Below are positions 26,205-36,864 of a stretch of DNA of 64,000 nucleotides, in pieces (positions within the stretch are counted from its first letter, which is position 1; the number at the start of each line of letters is the position of its first letter). The stretch is taken from NCBI GenBank assembly GCA_944390575.1, contig CALXQJ010000010.1, positions 1 through 64,000 of the forward strand. The letters are read 5' to 3'. This DNA comes from an uncultured Spirochaetota bacterium (GTDB taxonomy: Bacteria > Spirochaetota > Brachyspiria > Brachyspirales > Brachyspiraceae). The position numbers and the translations under genes are program-made. Under the pieces are notes generated by a model. That model saw only the letters and a list, made by a program, of their open reading frames with translations. It was not told the DNA's origin and made no database searches.

Positions 26205-27005
26205 TTATTTGATAAAATACCAGTTATCTTTTATAACAGATTTTGTATAGTCTTTATATGAATTAGCTTTTGACTCATCTACATCTATGTTTTTATATGG
26301 TTTATATAGAAACTGAGCTGCATAGTATGTATTACCATCTTTTAGTAGTTTAATATCTGCTCTTAATACTATAACTTCATCATTGCCATCTGCTTGTGTT
26401 CTATCTAGTCCACCTCTATTAAAGTTTACAGTATATACACCACCTACAGTAAATTTACCAGAGAATGATCCTGTCTTTTCAGGTATTTGAACAATAGCTA
26501 CACCTTTAAAAGCTTTTATTCTTGTGTAATATGGATAGCTTAGTTTATGATCATATCCATAAATATCTAAGTTTTCTCTTTTTGAAAAATCTCCATCACT
26601 ACCTTTAAGTCTTGCTTTTATTTTTCCCATTTCAGTATAGCCTCCATAGTTTGGAGAAAATGCTAATATGTATCTTTCTATACCACCACCTGTATCTTTT
26701 GATTTTAAAGAATATTCTTTAAGAATTTGAATATATATAGATCTTAATTTTTGATATCCTTCAGCATCATCTTTTATTTCCCAAGAAGTAGAAGTTACAC
26801 CATCAAGTGTAATAGAAGGAGTCTCTATGGTATAAACATTTATACCAGACCCATCAGGTTTTCCAATAGGAAGACTTCCACCAGTTGGTATATCAACCTC
26901 TTCTTCAAATTCGCTTCTTGCTGTTAGATTTTCTGTGTAATTACATGATACTATAGATACAATAGTAAATATAGAAACGACTAGTAATTTAAGATATTTT
27001 TTCAT
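26205..27005 (-). CDS. Secreted lipoprotein, intact paralogue
   Basis: A 266-residue lipoprotein. The chosen start is the ATG at 27005 with AAGGAA just upstream; a longer frame to 27074 adds 23 residues without a ribosome binding site. The signal is MKKYLKLLVVSIFTIVSIVSC. The mature part has a linker with PTGGSLPIGKP, a segment ITLDGVTSTSWEIKDDAEGY, and a C-terminal beta-rich domain with FKGVAIVQIP, FTVGGVYTVNF and SYKDYTKSVIKDNWYF. The broken neighbour downstream follows the same plan. I do not recognise a family; surface exposure is possible but not shown. Confidence 0.8.
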   Translation of the reverse strand: MKKYLKLLVVSIFTIVSIVSCNYTENLTARSEFEEEVDIPTGGSLPIGKPDGSGINVYTIETPSITLDGVTSTSWEIKDDAEGYQKLRSIYIQILKEYSLKSKDTGGGIERYILAFSPNYGGYTEMGKIKARLKGSDGDFSKRENLDIYGYDHKLSYPYYTRIKAFKGVAIVQIPEKTGSFSGKFTVGGVYTVNFNRGGLDRTQADGNDEVIVLRADIKLLKDGNTYYAAQFLYKPYKNIDVDESKANSYKDYTKSVIKDNWYFIK

Positions 27006-27147
27006 TTTATTTCCTTGTAGTTGTAATGATATATTTCTATAATTAAATATAATAAAAAAATATGAAAAATTCAATATGTTTTTTTTATTTTATATAAATA
27101 TTAAATTTTTAGTATCAATTTATCTATTTTGTATACTATTATAATAG

Positions 27148-28512
<1,365 letters not shown>

Positions 28513-28557
28513 TAGTTTTTATTACATAAAAATATATTATTTTATTTTTATATAATT

Positions 28558-28596
28558 AAAGGGTTTAAAGTTTATGTACTTTAAGCCCTTTTTTAT
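28558..28596 (+). terminator. Rho-independent terminator of eno
   Basis: AAAGGGTTTAAAGT pairs with ACTTTAAGCCCTTT (one G-U pair), followed by a T run, 45 bases after the eno stop. Confidence 0.85.
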
Positions 28597-28754
28597 TTTT
28601 TCTTTTAATAAAAAATATGTTAAGTGTTTTTTTATTAAACCGATGTTTATTCTGTAAGAAAAGCATTGCAAATAATAGTTAACATAAGTATTGATATATT
28701 TGTATTGCTATTATATAATAGAACATAATATATTTTATATAAGAGAGGTCTAAT

Positions 28755-29309
28755 ATGGCAGAAGAAGAAAATTTAGATTTAGAAGAAGGTGAAGAGGAAG
28801 AAGAAGAGGGTGCAGAAGCTGCTGCTCCTAAGAAAAAATTCTCTTTAAGCCCTGCTATAGTAAAAGTTCTAATGATTGTAGCTGCCATTTTAGTAGTAGC
28901 TTTAATATCAGGACTTATAGCATTTTTTGTATCTAAGGCAGTAGGAAGAGCTGCAGGAGTACAGGGCGGTGTAGTTGATAATATGATAAAACAACCACCA
29001 CCAACTTATTTCCCTATAACTCCAGAGTTTAATGTTAATACTGCAGATATGGATGTTCCACGCTATGTTAGAGTAAGTATTGTTCTTACATATACTACTA
29101 ATATTAAGCAATTACAAGTAGAACTTCCAGAAAGAGTTTATATGATAAGAGACAGAATCTATGCATTACTTAGCTCTTATACTTATGATCAACTTAGAAC
29201 AAATGAAGGTAGAGAACAGCTTAAGGCTGATTTAAAAAGAGAAATTAATAGTATGCTTAGAAATGGTCAAATAGATGATATATTATTTGATAGCTTCTTA
29301 TTAAGTTAA
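28755..29309 (+). CDS. fliL: Flagellar basal-body protein FliL
   Basis: FliL is a single-pass inner-membrane protein that surrounds the stator units and stabilises torque generation. The protein is 184 residues: an acidic N-terminal stretch with runs of Glu (about 2-22), one transmembrane helix (about 38-62, VLMIVAAILVVALISGLIAF) and a periplasmic domain with VNTADMDVPRYVRVSIVLTY and the conserved ELPERVYMIRDRIYALLSSY. fliM follows after 43 bases, then fliY, the usual switch and motor gene order in spirochaetes. Confidence 0.92.
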   Translation: MAEEENLDLEEGEEEEEEGAEAAAPKKKFSLSPAIVKVLMIVAAILVVALISGLIAFFVSKAVGRAAGVQGGVVDNMIKQPPPTYFPITPEFNVNTADMDVPRYVRVSIVLTYTTNIKQLQVELPERVYMIRDRIYALLSSYTYDQLRTNEGREQLKADLKREINSMLRNGQIDDILFDSFLLS

Positions 29310-29352
29310 TACAATATTTTAATTTGATAAAATATTACTGAGGAATTGTTTT

Positions 29353-30384
29353 ATGACAGAAGTATTGTCACAAAGTGAAATAGATGCTCTATTGAGTGCT
29401 ATATCATCTGGTGAGAGTGTAGATAATATTGATACTAAAAGAGTAGAAGTAGAACATAGAAAGATTAAGATATATGACTTTAAGCGTCCAGATAAGTTTT
29501 CTAAAGACCAAATTAGAACACTTCAGATGATGCATGAAAACTTTGCACGTGTTACTACTACATCACTTTCAGCACAGCTTAGAACATTAGTAGGTATTCA
29601 CGTTGCTAGTGTAGATCAGCTTACTTATGAAGAGTTTATTAGAAGTGTTAGTAATCCTTCTACGCTTGCGATTGTCAGTATGGATCCCCTTAAAGGTAGT
29701 TCTATTTTAGAGATAGATCCTTCTATTACTTTTACTATTATAGATAGACTTTTTGGAGGACCTGGAGAGAGTCCTAAGAATTTGAATAGAGAGCTTACAG
29801 ATATTGAGTTATCTGTTATGGAAGGTATTATAGTTAGGATACTTGGTAATTTAAGAGAGGCTTGGTCTCAGGTTATAGATTTACGTCCAAGACTTGGTTC
29901 TATAGAAACTAATCCTCAATTTGCTCAGATGGTTAGTCCTAATGATATGGTTGTACTTATTACTTTAGAGACTAAGGTTGCTGATGTTGAGGGTATGATG
30001 AATTTTTGTATACCTTATATTACTATTGAACCTATACTTTCTAAATTCTCTGCTCAGTATTGGTATGCTTCTGTTAGACGCGGTAGTAGTAGTGAGAATT
30101 TGAAAATCATAAAAGAAAAACTTCAAAATATATTTGTAGAAACTTCGGCTGAACTTGGCTCTATGCAATTACCACTTTCAGACATTCTTAATCTTCAAAA
30201 GGGAGATGTTGTACAGTTTACAGATACTAAAATTACTGATCCAGTTATATTTAAAATTGGTAGCAGGAGAAAGTTCTTATGTAGACCTGGTATATCTGGT
30301 AGTAGAATGGCTGTACAGCTTACTGGTGTTATGGCTGGAGAGACGGATATCACTGAAGATGATTTATTAAAAGAGGAGGAGTAA
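29353..30384 (+). CDS. fliM: Flagellar motor switch protein FliM
   Basis: FliM binds phosphorylated CheY and transmits the switch signal in the flagellar C-ring. The 343-residue length is normal. The N-terminal CheY-binding motif is present (LSQSEIDALLSAI, 5-17). The core follows with YDFKRPDKFSKDQIRTLQMMHENFAR, the middle CheC-like domain and a C-terminal SpoA domain with LQKGDVVQFTDTKITDPV. A GAGGAATTG precedes the start. The stop is five bases before the fliY start, so the two are coupled. Confidence 0.96.
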   Translation: MTEVLSQSEIDALLSAISSGESVDNIDTKRVEVEHRKIKIYDFKRPDKFSKDQIRTLQMMHENFARVTTTSLSAQLRTLVGIHVASVDQLTYEEFIRSVSNPSTLAIVSMDPLKGSSILEIDPSITFTIIDRLFGGPGESPKNLNRELTDIELSVMEGIIVRILGNLREAWSQVIDLRPRLGSIETNPQFAQMVSPNDMVVLITLETKVADVEGMMNFCIPYITIEPILSKFSAQYWYASVRRGSSSENLKIIKEKLQNIFVETSAELGSMQLPLSDILNLQKGDVVQFTDTKITDPVIFKIGSRRKFLCRPGISGSRMAVQLTGVMAGETDITEDDLLKEEE

Positions 30385-30388
30385 TGTT

Positions 30389-31423
30389 ATGATGAGTGAT
30401 GGTGCATTATCACAAGATGAAATAGAAGCTTTACTTAATAATGGAGGCGATACAGCTAGTAGCTCTCCTTTTAATGATGCTAAGCTTTTTGCTGATGCTG
30501 CTAAGATTATAGTTGATAGTCATTCTATATCTTTATCTACTATAACATCAACTCAGGCATCTATTAGTAATGTGGATGTTAAAGTTGGCAATATTGCTAA
30601 TATTAAAGAAATTTTATCTGGAAGAGTGATACAGGCTAAGGTTGCTTATACTGGCTCTATTAATGGTAATTTCTATTATTTTCTAAATGAGTCTGAGGCT
30701 TTATCTATTGCTTCTTCTATGAGTGGTACTGAAGAAGTTGAAATAAATGATGCTGTTAATAATACTTTAACTGAAGTATTTTCTCAGATGATAGGTGGAT
30801 CTGATAATGCTTTATCTGCTAAATTTGGTGGTGATTTTGCTAATGCTCCTGTAGAAGTTTCCGTTATTGAAGATATACAGGGTGTAAATATATCTGGAGA
30901 TTTAGTTGTAGTTAATTCTGCACTTTCTATAGAAGGAAAAATAGATAATGCTCCTTATGTGTTTGCAATGGACCTAAACTTGGCACAGAAATTAGTGAGT
31001 AATACTAATAATAATGCTATGAATAATTCAAACGGAGTTGATACTATGAGTGCAGAAAATACTGAAAATACTTCTGTGAATAATAATAATAATAATCAAT
31101 TAGGGGTTCAGTATGCTGAGTTTAACTCTCTAATGCCTGCTTCTGATGTTCAAGGTACTGGTAATATCGGTCTTTTGATGGATGTTACTATGAATATGAC
31201 TGTAGAACTTGGACGTGCTACTATGACTATTAAGGACATATTAGGATTGGGTGAGGGTTCTATTATTGAGCTTCAGAAATTAGCTGGTGAGCCTGTTGAT
31301 TTGCTTGTTAATGGTAAGCTTATTGCTAAGGGTGAGGTTGTTGTTATTGACGAGAATTTTGGTGTTCGTGTTACTGATATTATTAACCCTATGGATAGAC
31401 TTAGAGGTAAGTCTTCTAAATAA
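30389..31423 (+). CDS. fliY: Flagellar motor switch protein FliY/FliN with N-terminal CheC-like part
   Basis: At 344 residues this is far longer than E. coli FliN (about 137). The N-terminus repeats a FliM-type motif (LSQDEIEALLNNGG), residues about 30-205 form a CheC/FliM-like middle domain, a Asn/Ser-rich linker with a run of Asn occupies about 208-240, and the C-terminal SpoA domain (about 255-340) carries LLMDVTMNMTVELGRATMTI and GSIIELQKLAGEPVDLLVNG. This is the FliY arrangement. FliY in Bacillus dephosphorylates CheY-P; here I see no clear catalytic D/S-E-N pattern, so that activity is open. GAGGAGG at 30373 is the ribosome binding site. Confidence 0.92.
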   Translation: MMSDGALSQDEIEALLNNGGDTASSSPFNDAKLFADAAKIIVDSHSISLSTITSTQASISNVDVKVGNIANIKEILSGRVIQAKVAYTGSINGNFYYFLNESEALSIASSMSGTEEVEINDAVNNTLTEVFSQMIGGSDNALSAKFGGDFANAPVEVSVIEDIQGVNISGDLVVVNSALSIEGKIDNAPYVFAMDLNLAQKLVSNTNNNAMNNSNGVDTMSAENTENTSVNNNNNNQLGVQYAEFNSLMPASDVQGTGNIGLLMDVTMNMTVELGRATMTIKDILGLGEGSIIELQKLAGEPVDLLVNGKLIAKGEVVVIDENFGVRVTDIINPMDRLRGKSSK

Positions 31424-31448
31424 GATATTATAGAGATTTCATATAATG

Positions 31449-31482
31449 AGTGATATACTTTTTTAAGTATATCACTTTTTTT
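31449..31482 (+). terminator. Rho-independent terminator of the fliLMY operon
   Basis: GTGATATACTT pairs perfectly with AAGTATATCAC around a four-base loop, followed by seven T. Confidence 0.88.
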
Positions 31483-31511
31483 ATGTATAAATAGTAGTGA
31501 ATAGAAATAAT

Positions 31512-31545
31512 AATAAAGAGGCCCCGCATTAAAAGCGAAGCCCTT
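31512..31545 (-). terminator. Rho-independent terminator of the vsp gene
   Basis: On the minus strand GGCTTCGC pairs with GCGGGGCC (two U-G pairs) and is followed by TCTTTATTATT. It lies 24 bases after the vsp stop and is noticeably GC-rich for this genome. Confidence 0.75.
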
Positions 31546-31568
31546 AAAATATTTTTATTTTATATTAA

Positions 31569-32648
31569 TTATTGTAAATCTGGTAAATACCAAGTTACAC
31601 CAGTAGAAGTAGCAAATGAAACTTCTTGGCTTGTATTAGGATCTGTTTTAGAACCAGCATCAACCTCGAAATACCATTCTAAGTTTGGTAATGGTGTTAA
31701 GTATATTTCACCATAAGCATTCCAAGCTAAAGCATGACGTAATTTATCACCTTTTAAACCACTATCAGCAGCTCTATAACCTAAACCAGGCTCAACATAA
31801 ACTGTTACTATATCAGTGCTTGCTGTAATACCTAAAGTAGGTAATACCTGTATTGCATAAGGATCTCTATCATAAGTAGAAGGTATTCCAGAACCAGAAG
31901 AAACTACACCAAATTCATCAGCAGCTGTTACTCTGTAGCTAGTTGTACCTATTTTTCCTTTAGCATTTAAAGCTGTATCATAAGTTACTCTAATAAATGG
32001 AGCAAGAGCAAGCTCATCTACATTAGCACCAAAATATGCTCTGAAATCTACTCCAAGTGAAGAAGTAGAAGATTTTATTTTATCATCACTACCATTTAAT
32101 GCTGTAGTATATTCTTTTTCATTCATACCATACTTAATATATAATCTTATTTGAGAGAAAGCATCCATACCAGTATAGTATCTTATATGAGTATCAGTAC
32201 TTATACCAGTATATTTATAATTTCTAAATCCTTCTGAAGACTTATCAGTCATAGCTATAGAAACAGGAACAACTATTCTTAAGTTATTATCTAAGAAATT
32301 AAGCATTAATACAGGAGTATGAGTAGATAAATTCTTATTTTTATAAGTATAAGAATATCCTAATCCTACGCTAACAGCATCAGAAGTATACCCTATTCCA
32401 GCAGAAGCAGTAGGAGTGAATTGAAAAGGACCACCATCATCTACGAAAATTACATTGTTACCTTTGAATCCAAAAGTACCCTTGATAGTTCCGTTACCGA
32501 TAGTTATACCAAACTGCTCCACTCTTGCTCTAAGTTGATTTCCATGTGTAAGGAAATCTACCCAGTCTGAATCTGGTGAATACATACCAAATACCGATGA
32601 AGCCATTATAGCTATTAGCACCATCATACTTAACATTAGTTTCTTCAT
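31569..32648 (-). CDS. Variable surface protein, Vsp family
   Basis: A 359-residue outer-membrane protein with a signal peptide (MKKLMLSMMVLIAIMASSVFG). The mature N-terminus MYSPDSDWVDFLTHGNQLRA matches what I recall of the Brachyspira hyodysenteriae Vsp (Vsp39) family start, MYGD-DSWIDFLTHGNQFRAR, a major outer-membrane antigen family. The rest is a run of amphipathic beta strands (GIGYTSDAVSVGLGYSY, DIVTVYVEPGLGYRA) ending in an aromatic-rich strand, TGVTWYLPDLQ, consistent with a porin-like barrel. AGGAG precedes the start and a good promoter lies upstream, suggesting high expression. Which Vsp (A-H) it is cannot be said. Confidence 0.88.
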   Translation of the reverse strand: MKKLMLSMMVLIAIMASSVFGMYSPDSDWVDFLTHGNQLRARVEQFGITIGNGTIKGTFGFKGNNVIFVDDGGPFQFTPTASAGIGYTSDAVSVGLGYSYTYKNKNLSTHTPVLMLNFLDNNLRIVVPVSIAMTDKSSEGFRNYKYTGISTDTHIRYYTGMDAFSQIRLYIKYGMNEKEYTTALNGSDDKIKSSTSSLGVDFRAYFGANVDELALAPFIRVTYDTALNAKGKIGTTSYRVTAADEFGVVSSGSGIPSTYDRDPYAIQVLPTLGITASTDIVTVYVEPGLGYRAADSGLKGDKLRHALAWNAYGEIYLTPLPNLEWYFEVDAGSKTDPNTSQEVSFATSTGVTWYLPDLQ

Positions 32649-32703
32649 TTTTATCTCCTAAATTTTAGTTTGATATGATATGTAAATACTACATACAGTA
32701 CTA

Positions 32704-32731
32704 ATTATAGTTATAAAAAGATAAAAGTCAA
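32704..32731 (-). promoter_or_regulatory. Promoter of the vsp gene
   Basis: On the minus strand TTGACT (32726-32731) and TATAAT (32704-32709) are separated by 16 bases. The start of transcription would be about 50 bases upstream of the vsp ATG. Confidence 0.65.
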
Positions 32732-32875
32732 ATAAAACAGTTAAAAATATATAAAAGTAATATATTTTTTTAGATTTTTTGTATATAATTATAATTATCA
32801 TCTTTTAATTTTTTATATAAAAGTTTTTCTTTTTTATCCGAAATTAATAGAAATTTCTTTATTAAGGTTTGAGTT

Positions 32876-34966
32876 ATGAGAAAGATGCACAGCTTATCGT
32901 TTAAAGTTCCTGTTGTTATTAGTGCTATAATATTTTTGACTATTCTAATAGTTTCTATTGTTATTATTCAAGTTGCTTCTAAAGAGATAGCAACTACAGC
33001 TTTTGCAGGATTTGATAGTACTGTAGAAGGGTATTCTTCTATGATGGAAATGGTTCTTCATGAGCAGTTAGCACTTGGTCAAACTTTTGTTCAATCTAGA
33101 AATTTAAAAAGTTTATTTGCAGATACTGTAAGTCCTGAACAATTCACTGTATCTTCTAATCTTCTTGTATCTTATAATAGGGTTAATTCTTATGCAATAA
33201 ATATAGGGCTTGCTACTATGGATGGAGTTATCATTATTGATAGTTCTAATAGTAGTTTGGTTGGTAAAGATTTAAGTATGATTCATAATTATCTATATAA
33301 TAAAGTAAAATCTAATAATTATGGTTTTTTTATAGATAATGCATTAAGTAAATCTTCTACTACTGGTGGTGAAGCATTACTTGTTATGGGTGGTATTAGG
33401 GATGATAATAATAATGTTATTGGACTTTTATATCTTAACTTAGATGTTTCTAAAATAAGTAAAGGATTTATAGAAACATTAGATTTACCAGATGGTACTT
33501 TGCTTTCATTTGTTAATGAAAATAAGAGGTTTATTTTATCTACAGAGTCTAAATTAATAGGTACTGATGTTTCTTCTGTTTATGATGATATATTTAAGTC
33601 TAATAAGGGTAACTTGATAAATTATAAAGGTCCTTCTGGAGAAGTTCGCTCTGCATCATTTACAACTGTAAAAACAGCTCCTTGGAAGGTTATTATTTCT
33701 AGAACAAATAAAGAAATTTATGCTAATGTTAATAATATGATTTATTTAAGTGTTATAGTTGGAATTATAGTATTAGTGCTGTCTACTCTATTATGTATTT
33801 ACTTTGTACGTAGAGTTACTCGTCCACTTAATATATTAGTAGATATGGCTGGTCGTATTTCTAATGGAGACTTAACAGATTCTGGAGAATCTATAACAAG
33901 ACAAGATGAGCTTGGAATATTGGCTGATTCTTTTAGTTCTATGCGTACTAAATTGCTTGATATTATTGTGAGTGTTAGAGAGGGTGCTGAAAATATTAAT
34001 TATAGTTCTATAGAATTATCACAAGGTTCTAATGACTTATCTCATAGGACAGAATCACAAGCGGCTAGTCTTGAAGAAACTGCAGCTTCTATGGAAGAGA
34101 TGGCTTCTACAATTAAGTCTTCTACAGAACAGTCTGTACAGGGTAATCAGATGATGGTAGAATCTAAGGATGCTATTAGTGATGCTGGTGAAATTATTTT
34201 AGAGACTACTAAAAATATTGAAGCGGTATATGAGGCAAGTACAAAAATTAAAGATATTACAAAGATTATTGAAAATATTGCTTTTCAAACTAATATATTA
34301 GCTCTTAATGCTGCTGTAGAGGCTGCAAGAGCAGGTGAGCAGGGTAAGGGTTTTGCTGTTGTAGCTAGTGAGGTTAGAAACTTAGCTCAAACTACTCAGT
34401 CTTCTGTAAAGGATATTACAGACTTAGTAGATAATGCTTATGATAAAATTAATAAAGCTACAGATTCTGCTCGTACATCTCAGGATATATTTAATGAATT
34501 ACAAGCTAAAATAGAAGAAACTGCTAAAATTATGCAAGACATTAGTTCTACTGCAGTTGAACAACAGACTGGTGTAGATCAGGTTAATAGGGCTGTTGCT
34601 GATATGGATGCTGTAACACAGCAAAATGCTGCTTTAGTAGAGGAGTCTTATGCTTCTACTATGTCTTTATCTAATCAGGCTCAAGAGCTTCTTAATGCTA
34701 TGAGTTTCTTTAAGATAAATGCTGATGAGGTTGCTAAGTCGTCTTCAAAACCTAGTACTTCTTCTTCTAATAGTACTTCATCTTCTACTTCTTATAAGAG
34801 TAAGGCTACTGAAGAAAAATCCACTACTACAAATACAAGTAGCTATGTTGAAGAGCCTGTTAGAAGTAAGGAGTTAAAATCACCTGTTGCTTCTTCTAAT
34901 AATAGTGAGTTTGGTAATACTTTTGTTCAAGATGATGATGATGATGAAGGATTTTCTACTTTTTAA
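32876..34966 (+). CDS. Methyl-accepting chemotaxis protein with C-terminal docking pentapeptide
   Basis: A 696-residue chemoreceptor. It has an N-terminal transmembrane helix (about 10-32), a periplasmic dCache-like sensor domain, a second helix (about 286-310, [20 protein letters not shown]), a HAMP domain and the long cytoplasmic coiled coil. The signalling tip is [20 protein letters not shown]. After the coiled coil (ending MSFFKIN) a flexible Ser/Thr-rich tail of about 80 residues leads to a run of Asp and the last five residues GFSTF. That fits the CheR/CheB tethering consensus x-[HFYW]-x-x-[HFYW]. The ligand is unknown. The receptor at 55019 shares the signalling domain but lacks the tail. 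Confidence 0.93.
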   Translation: MRKMHSLSFKVPVVISAIIFLTILIVSIVIIQVASKEIATTAFAGFDSTVEGYSSMMEMVLHEQLALGQTFVQSRNLKSLFADTVSPEQFTVSSNLLVSYNRVNSYAINIGLATMDGVIIIDSSNSSLVGKDLSMIHNYLYNKVKSNNYGFFIDNALSKSSTTGGEALLVMGGIRDDNNNVIGLLYLNLDVSKISKGFIETLDLPDGTLLSFVNENKRFILSTESKLIGTDVSSVYDDIFKSNKGNLINYKGPSGEVRSASFTTVKTAPWKVIISRTNKEIYANVNNMIYLSVIVGIIVLVLSTLLCIYFVRRVTRPLNILVDMAGRISNGDLTDSGESITRQDELGILADSFSSMRTKLLDIIVSVREGAENINYSSIELSQGSNDLSHRTESQAASLEETAASMEEMASTIKSSTEQSVQGNQMMVESKDAISDAGEIILETTKNIEAVYEASTKIKDITKIIENIAFQTNILALNAAVEAARAGEQGKGFAVVASEVRNLAQTTQSSVKDITDLVDNAYDKINKATDSARTSQDIFNELQAKIEETAKIMQDISSTAVEQQTGVDQVNRAVADMDAVTQQNAALVEESYASTMSLSNQAQELLNAMSFFKINADEVAKSSSKPSTSSSNSTSSSTSYKSKATEEKSTTTNTSSYVEEPVRSKELKSPVASSNNSEFGNTFVQDDDDDEGFSTF

Positions 34967-35008
34967 AATATTTTGTTACCATAAAAAATAAAAAAGTGTT
35001 ATCCTTAA

Positions 35009-35048
35009 AAAAGAGCAGTGGAGATATATTATTCCATTGTTCTTTTTT
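35009..35048 (+). terminator. Rho-independent terminator of the first MCP gene
   Basis: AGAGCAGTGGA pairs with TCCATTGTTCT (G-U pairs included) and is followed by six T. Confidence 0.75.
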
Positions 35049-35067
35049 ATATAAGGGAATTTAAATT

Positions 35068-36699
35068 ATGAATTTTTATTTTTATTCTACTATATTGCTT
35101 TTTGTATTACTTTTTATCTTTTTAATTATTAAAATATTTTTTTCAAGAAATGATTCTAATAACACAAGTAAAAATAATGATGCTTCTAATATTAGTAAAA
35201 AAATATTAGAACTACAAAGAATAGTAAATGAAAAACCTGATGACTATTATTCTCTACTTGAACTTGCTATGCTTGAAGATAAGATTGGAGATGAAATTAA
35301 TGCTTTAAATAGGTATGAAAAATTAATAAAAGATGGTTATTTTGATTCTAATTGTAAAGAGGCTTTTAATATTTTTAGTAGACTTTATGATAAGTATATA
35401 AAAGAAAATAATAGAGCAGAAATTCTGAGATATGCTACTCAACTATTACAATTAGATCCATCAAATGTTGAGTATGAGATAAAAATAGCTACTATATTGG
35501 GTATAGAAGGGCAACATTTACTGGCATCTCAATATTTTGCTAAGTTATTATATTCTAGAACAGATTTTAATATTGAACAATTAAAAGTAGCAATATTTAC
35601 TCTTTATAAGGTTAAAGACTTTAAAAAAGTTGCTTTATTTTTAGAAGAACTTTATAAAAAATTATATAAGTCTAAAGATTCAGGCAGTAAGAGTGATATT
35701 AATAATGTTGCTAAATCTTTAATTTTGGTTTATTTGATTTCTAAAGATTATAGTTCTGCTAAGTCTTTTATAGAGAATTTATTATTAGAGAAGGGACTTA
35801 ATTCTAACTACAAATTATTACTTGATAGACTTTTATTATTTGTTTTATATAAGCTTAACAATAATAATAATTTTATTAATTTTTATAATCTTCTACTTAA
35901 AATGTATAATATTGAAAAGAGTCCTACTTTAGCTTTTGATTATGGATTTTATTCTTATTTTTTAAATAAAATTACTGAGGCTATAGAATATTTTAAGTTA
36001 GTGCTTTCATTGGATTCTGAAAACTTTTCTAAGTATGATGTATCTACTATAATCAAGTATTTATCTGAAATTAGCTTAGCATCTATAGAGAATGATTATA
36101 ATTATGAAAGATATATAGATAAAGATTATATTTCACATTGGGAGAATGTTTTAGAATTATGGGAATCTTCTTTTTTAAGTTTTAATTATTTAGATAGTAT
36201 TATTAAAGTTGATAAGACTATTAATTCTATAGATAGTAAATTATTTAAAGATTTATCTTTAGGACTTAATTCTGATACTGTTTCTAATAAATCTTCTAAT
36301 ATTAATTATAGCAAATTAGAGGCTATATATAGTATGAGCATTGATGAGTTTAAGTCTTTAACTATTAATATTATTAATAAACTTGGATATGTTATTATTG
36401 ATGATTATATATCTACTAAGAAAGAATCTTTTAAGGATGAATTTAATTACCTTACATACTATAAAAAAGGAAATAAGAAGGATACTACTTTAATATCTTT
36501 TAAAAGGTGGGATAAGGTGAAAATAGGAGAGCTTGTAGTTAGAGATTTTTTAATTCTTATTAGAGAATGTAAGGCTAAAAATGGTATATTACTTATTCCA
36601 ACAGAGCTTAGTAATAGTGCTAAGAGCTATGTACGTCATAATGATGATATTACAGTTTACTCTAAAGATCAGTTTAACAACTTATTGAAAGATTTATAA
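35068..36699 (+). CDS. Membrane-anchored TPR protein with C-terminal Mrr-like domain
   Basis: A 543-residue protein. Residues about 4-23 form a transmembrane helix. Residues about 45-340 hold TPR-type helices (YYSLLELAMLEDKIGDEINALNRYEKLI; LDPSNVEYEIKIATILGIEGQHLLASQYF). The last 130 residues resemble the Mrr-type restriction endonuclease fold: FKSLTINIINKLGYVI, then LISFKRWDKVKIGELVVRDF and AKNGILLIPTELSNSAKSYV. In Mrr the core is D-x(n)-QxK; here the Gln position is Ser (SFK) and no clear GxD precedes it, so nuclease activity is doubtful. Fusion of TPR with this fold suggests a binding role. The terminator at 36800 ends it. Confidence 0.7.
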   Translation: MNFYFYSTILLFVLLFIFLIIKIFFSRNDSNNTSKNNDASNISKKILELQRIVNEKPDDYYSLLELAMLEDKIGDEINALNRYEKLIKDGYFDSNCKEAFNIFSRLYDKYIKENNRAEILRYATQLLQLDPSNVEYEIKIATILGIEGQHLLASQYFAKLLYSRTDFNIEQLKVAIFTLYKVKDFKKVALFLEELYKKLYKSKDSGSKSDINNVAKSLILVYLISKDYSSAKSFIENLLLEKGLNSNYKLLLDRLLLFVLYKLNNNNNFINFYNLLLKMYNIEKSPTLAFDYGFYSYFLNKITEAIEYFKLVLSLDSENFSKYDVSTIIKYLSEISLASIENDYNYERYIDKDYISHWENVLELWESSFLSFNYLDSIIKVDKTINSIDSKLFKDLSLGLNSDTVSNKSSNINYSKLEAIYSMSIDEFKSLTINIINKLGYVIIDDYISTKKESFKDEFNYLTYYKKGNKKDTTLISFKRWDKVKIGELVVRDFLILIRECKAKNGILLIPTELSNSAKSYVRHNDDITVYSKDQFNNLLKDL

Positions 36700-36799
36700 T
36701 TTTTATATTGCTATTAAATAAATAATTTATTATAATATACCTATATTAATATTTAATAGTATTATATTTTATATGTTTCTCTGCTTTATAAATTATTTT

Positions 36800-36842
36800 A
36801 TAAGAAGTGGGTGTTGTAGTAATACTCACTTCTTATTTTTTA
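36800..36842 (+). terminator. Rho-independent terminator of the TPR/Mrr-like gene
   Basis: TAAGAAGTGGGT pairs with ACTCACTTCTTA (one G-U) and is followed by TTTTT. It separates this gene from the convergent ankyrin gene. Confidence 0.8.
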
Positions 36843-36864
36843 TTAACATTTTTATTTTTTCTCA

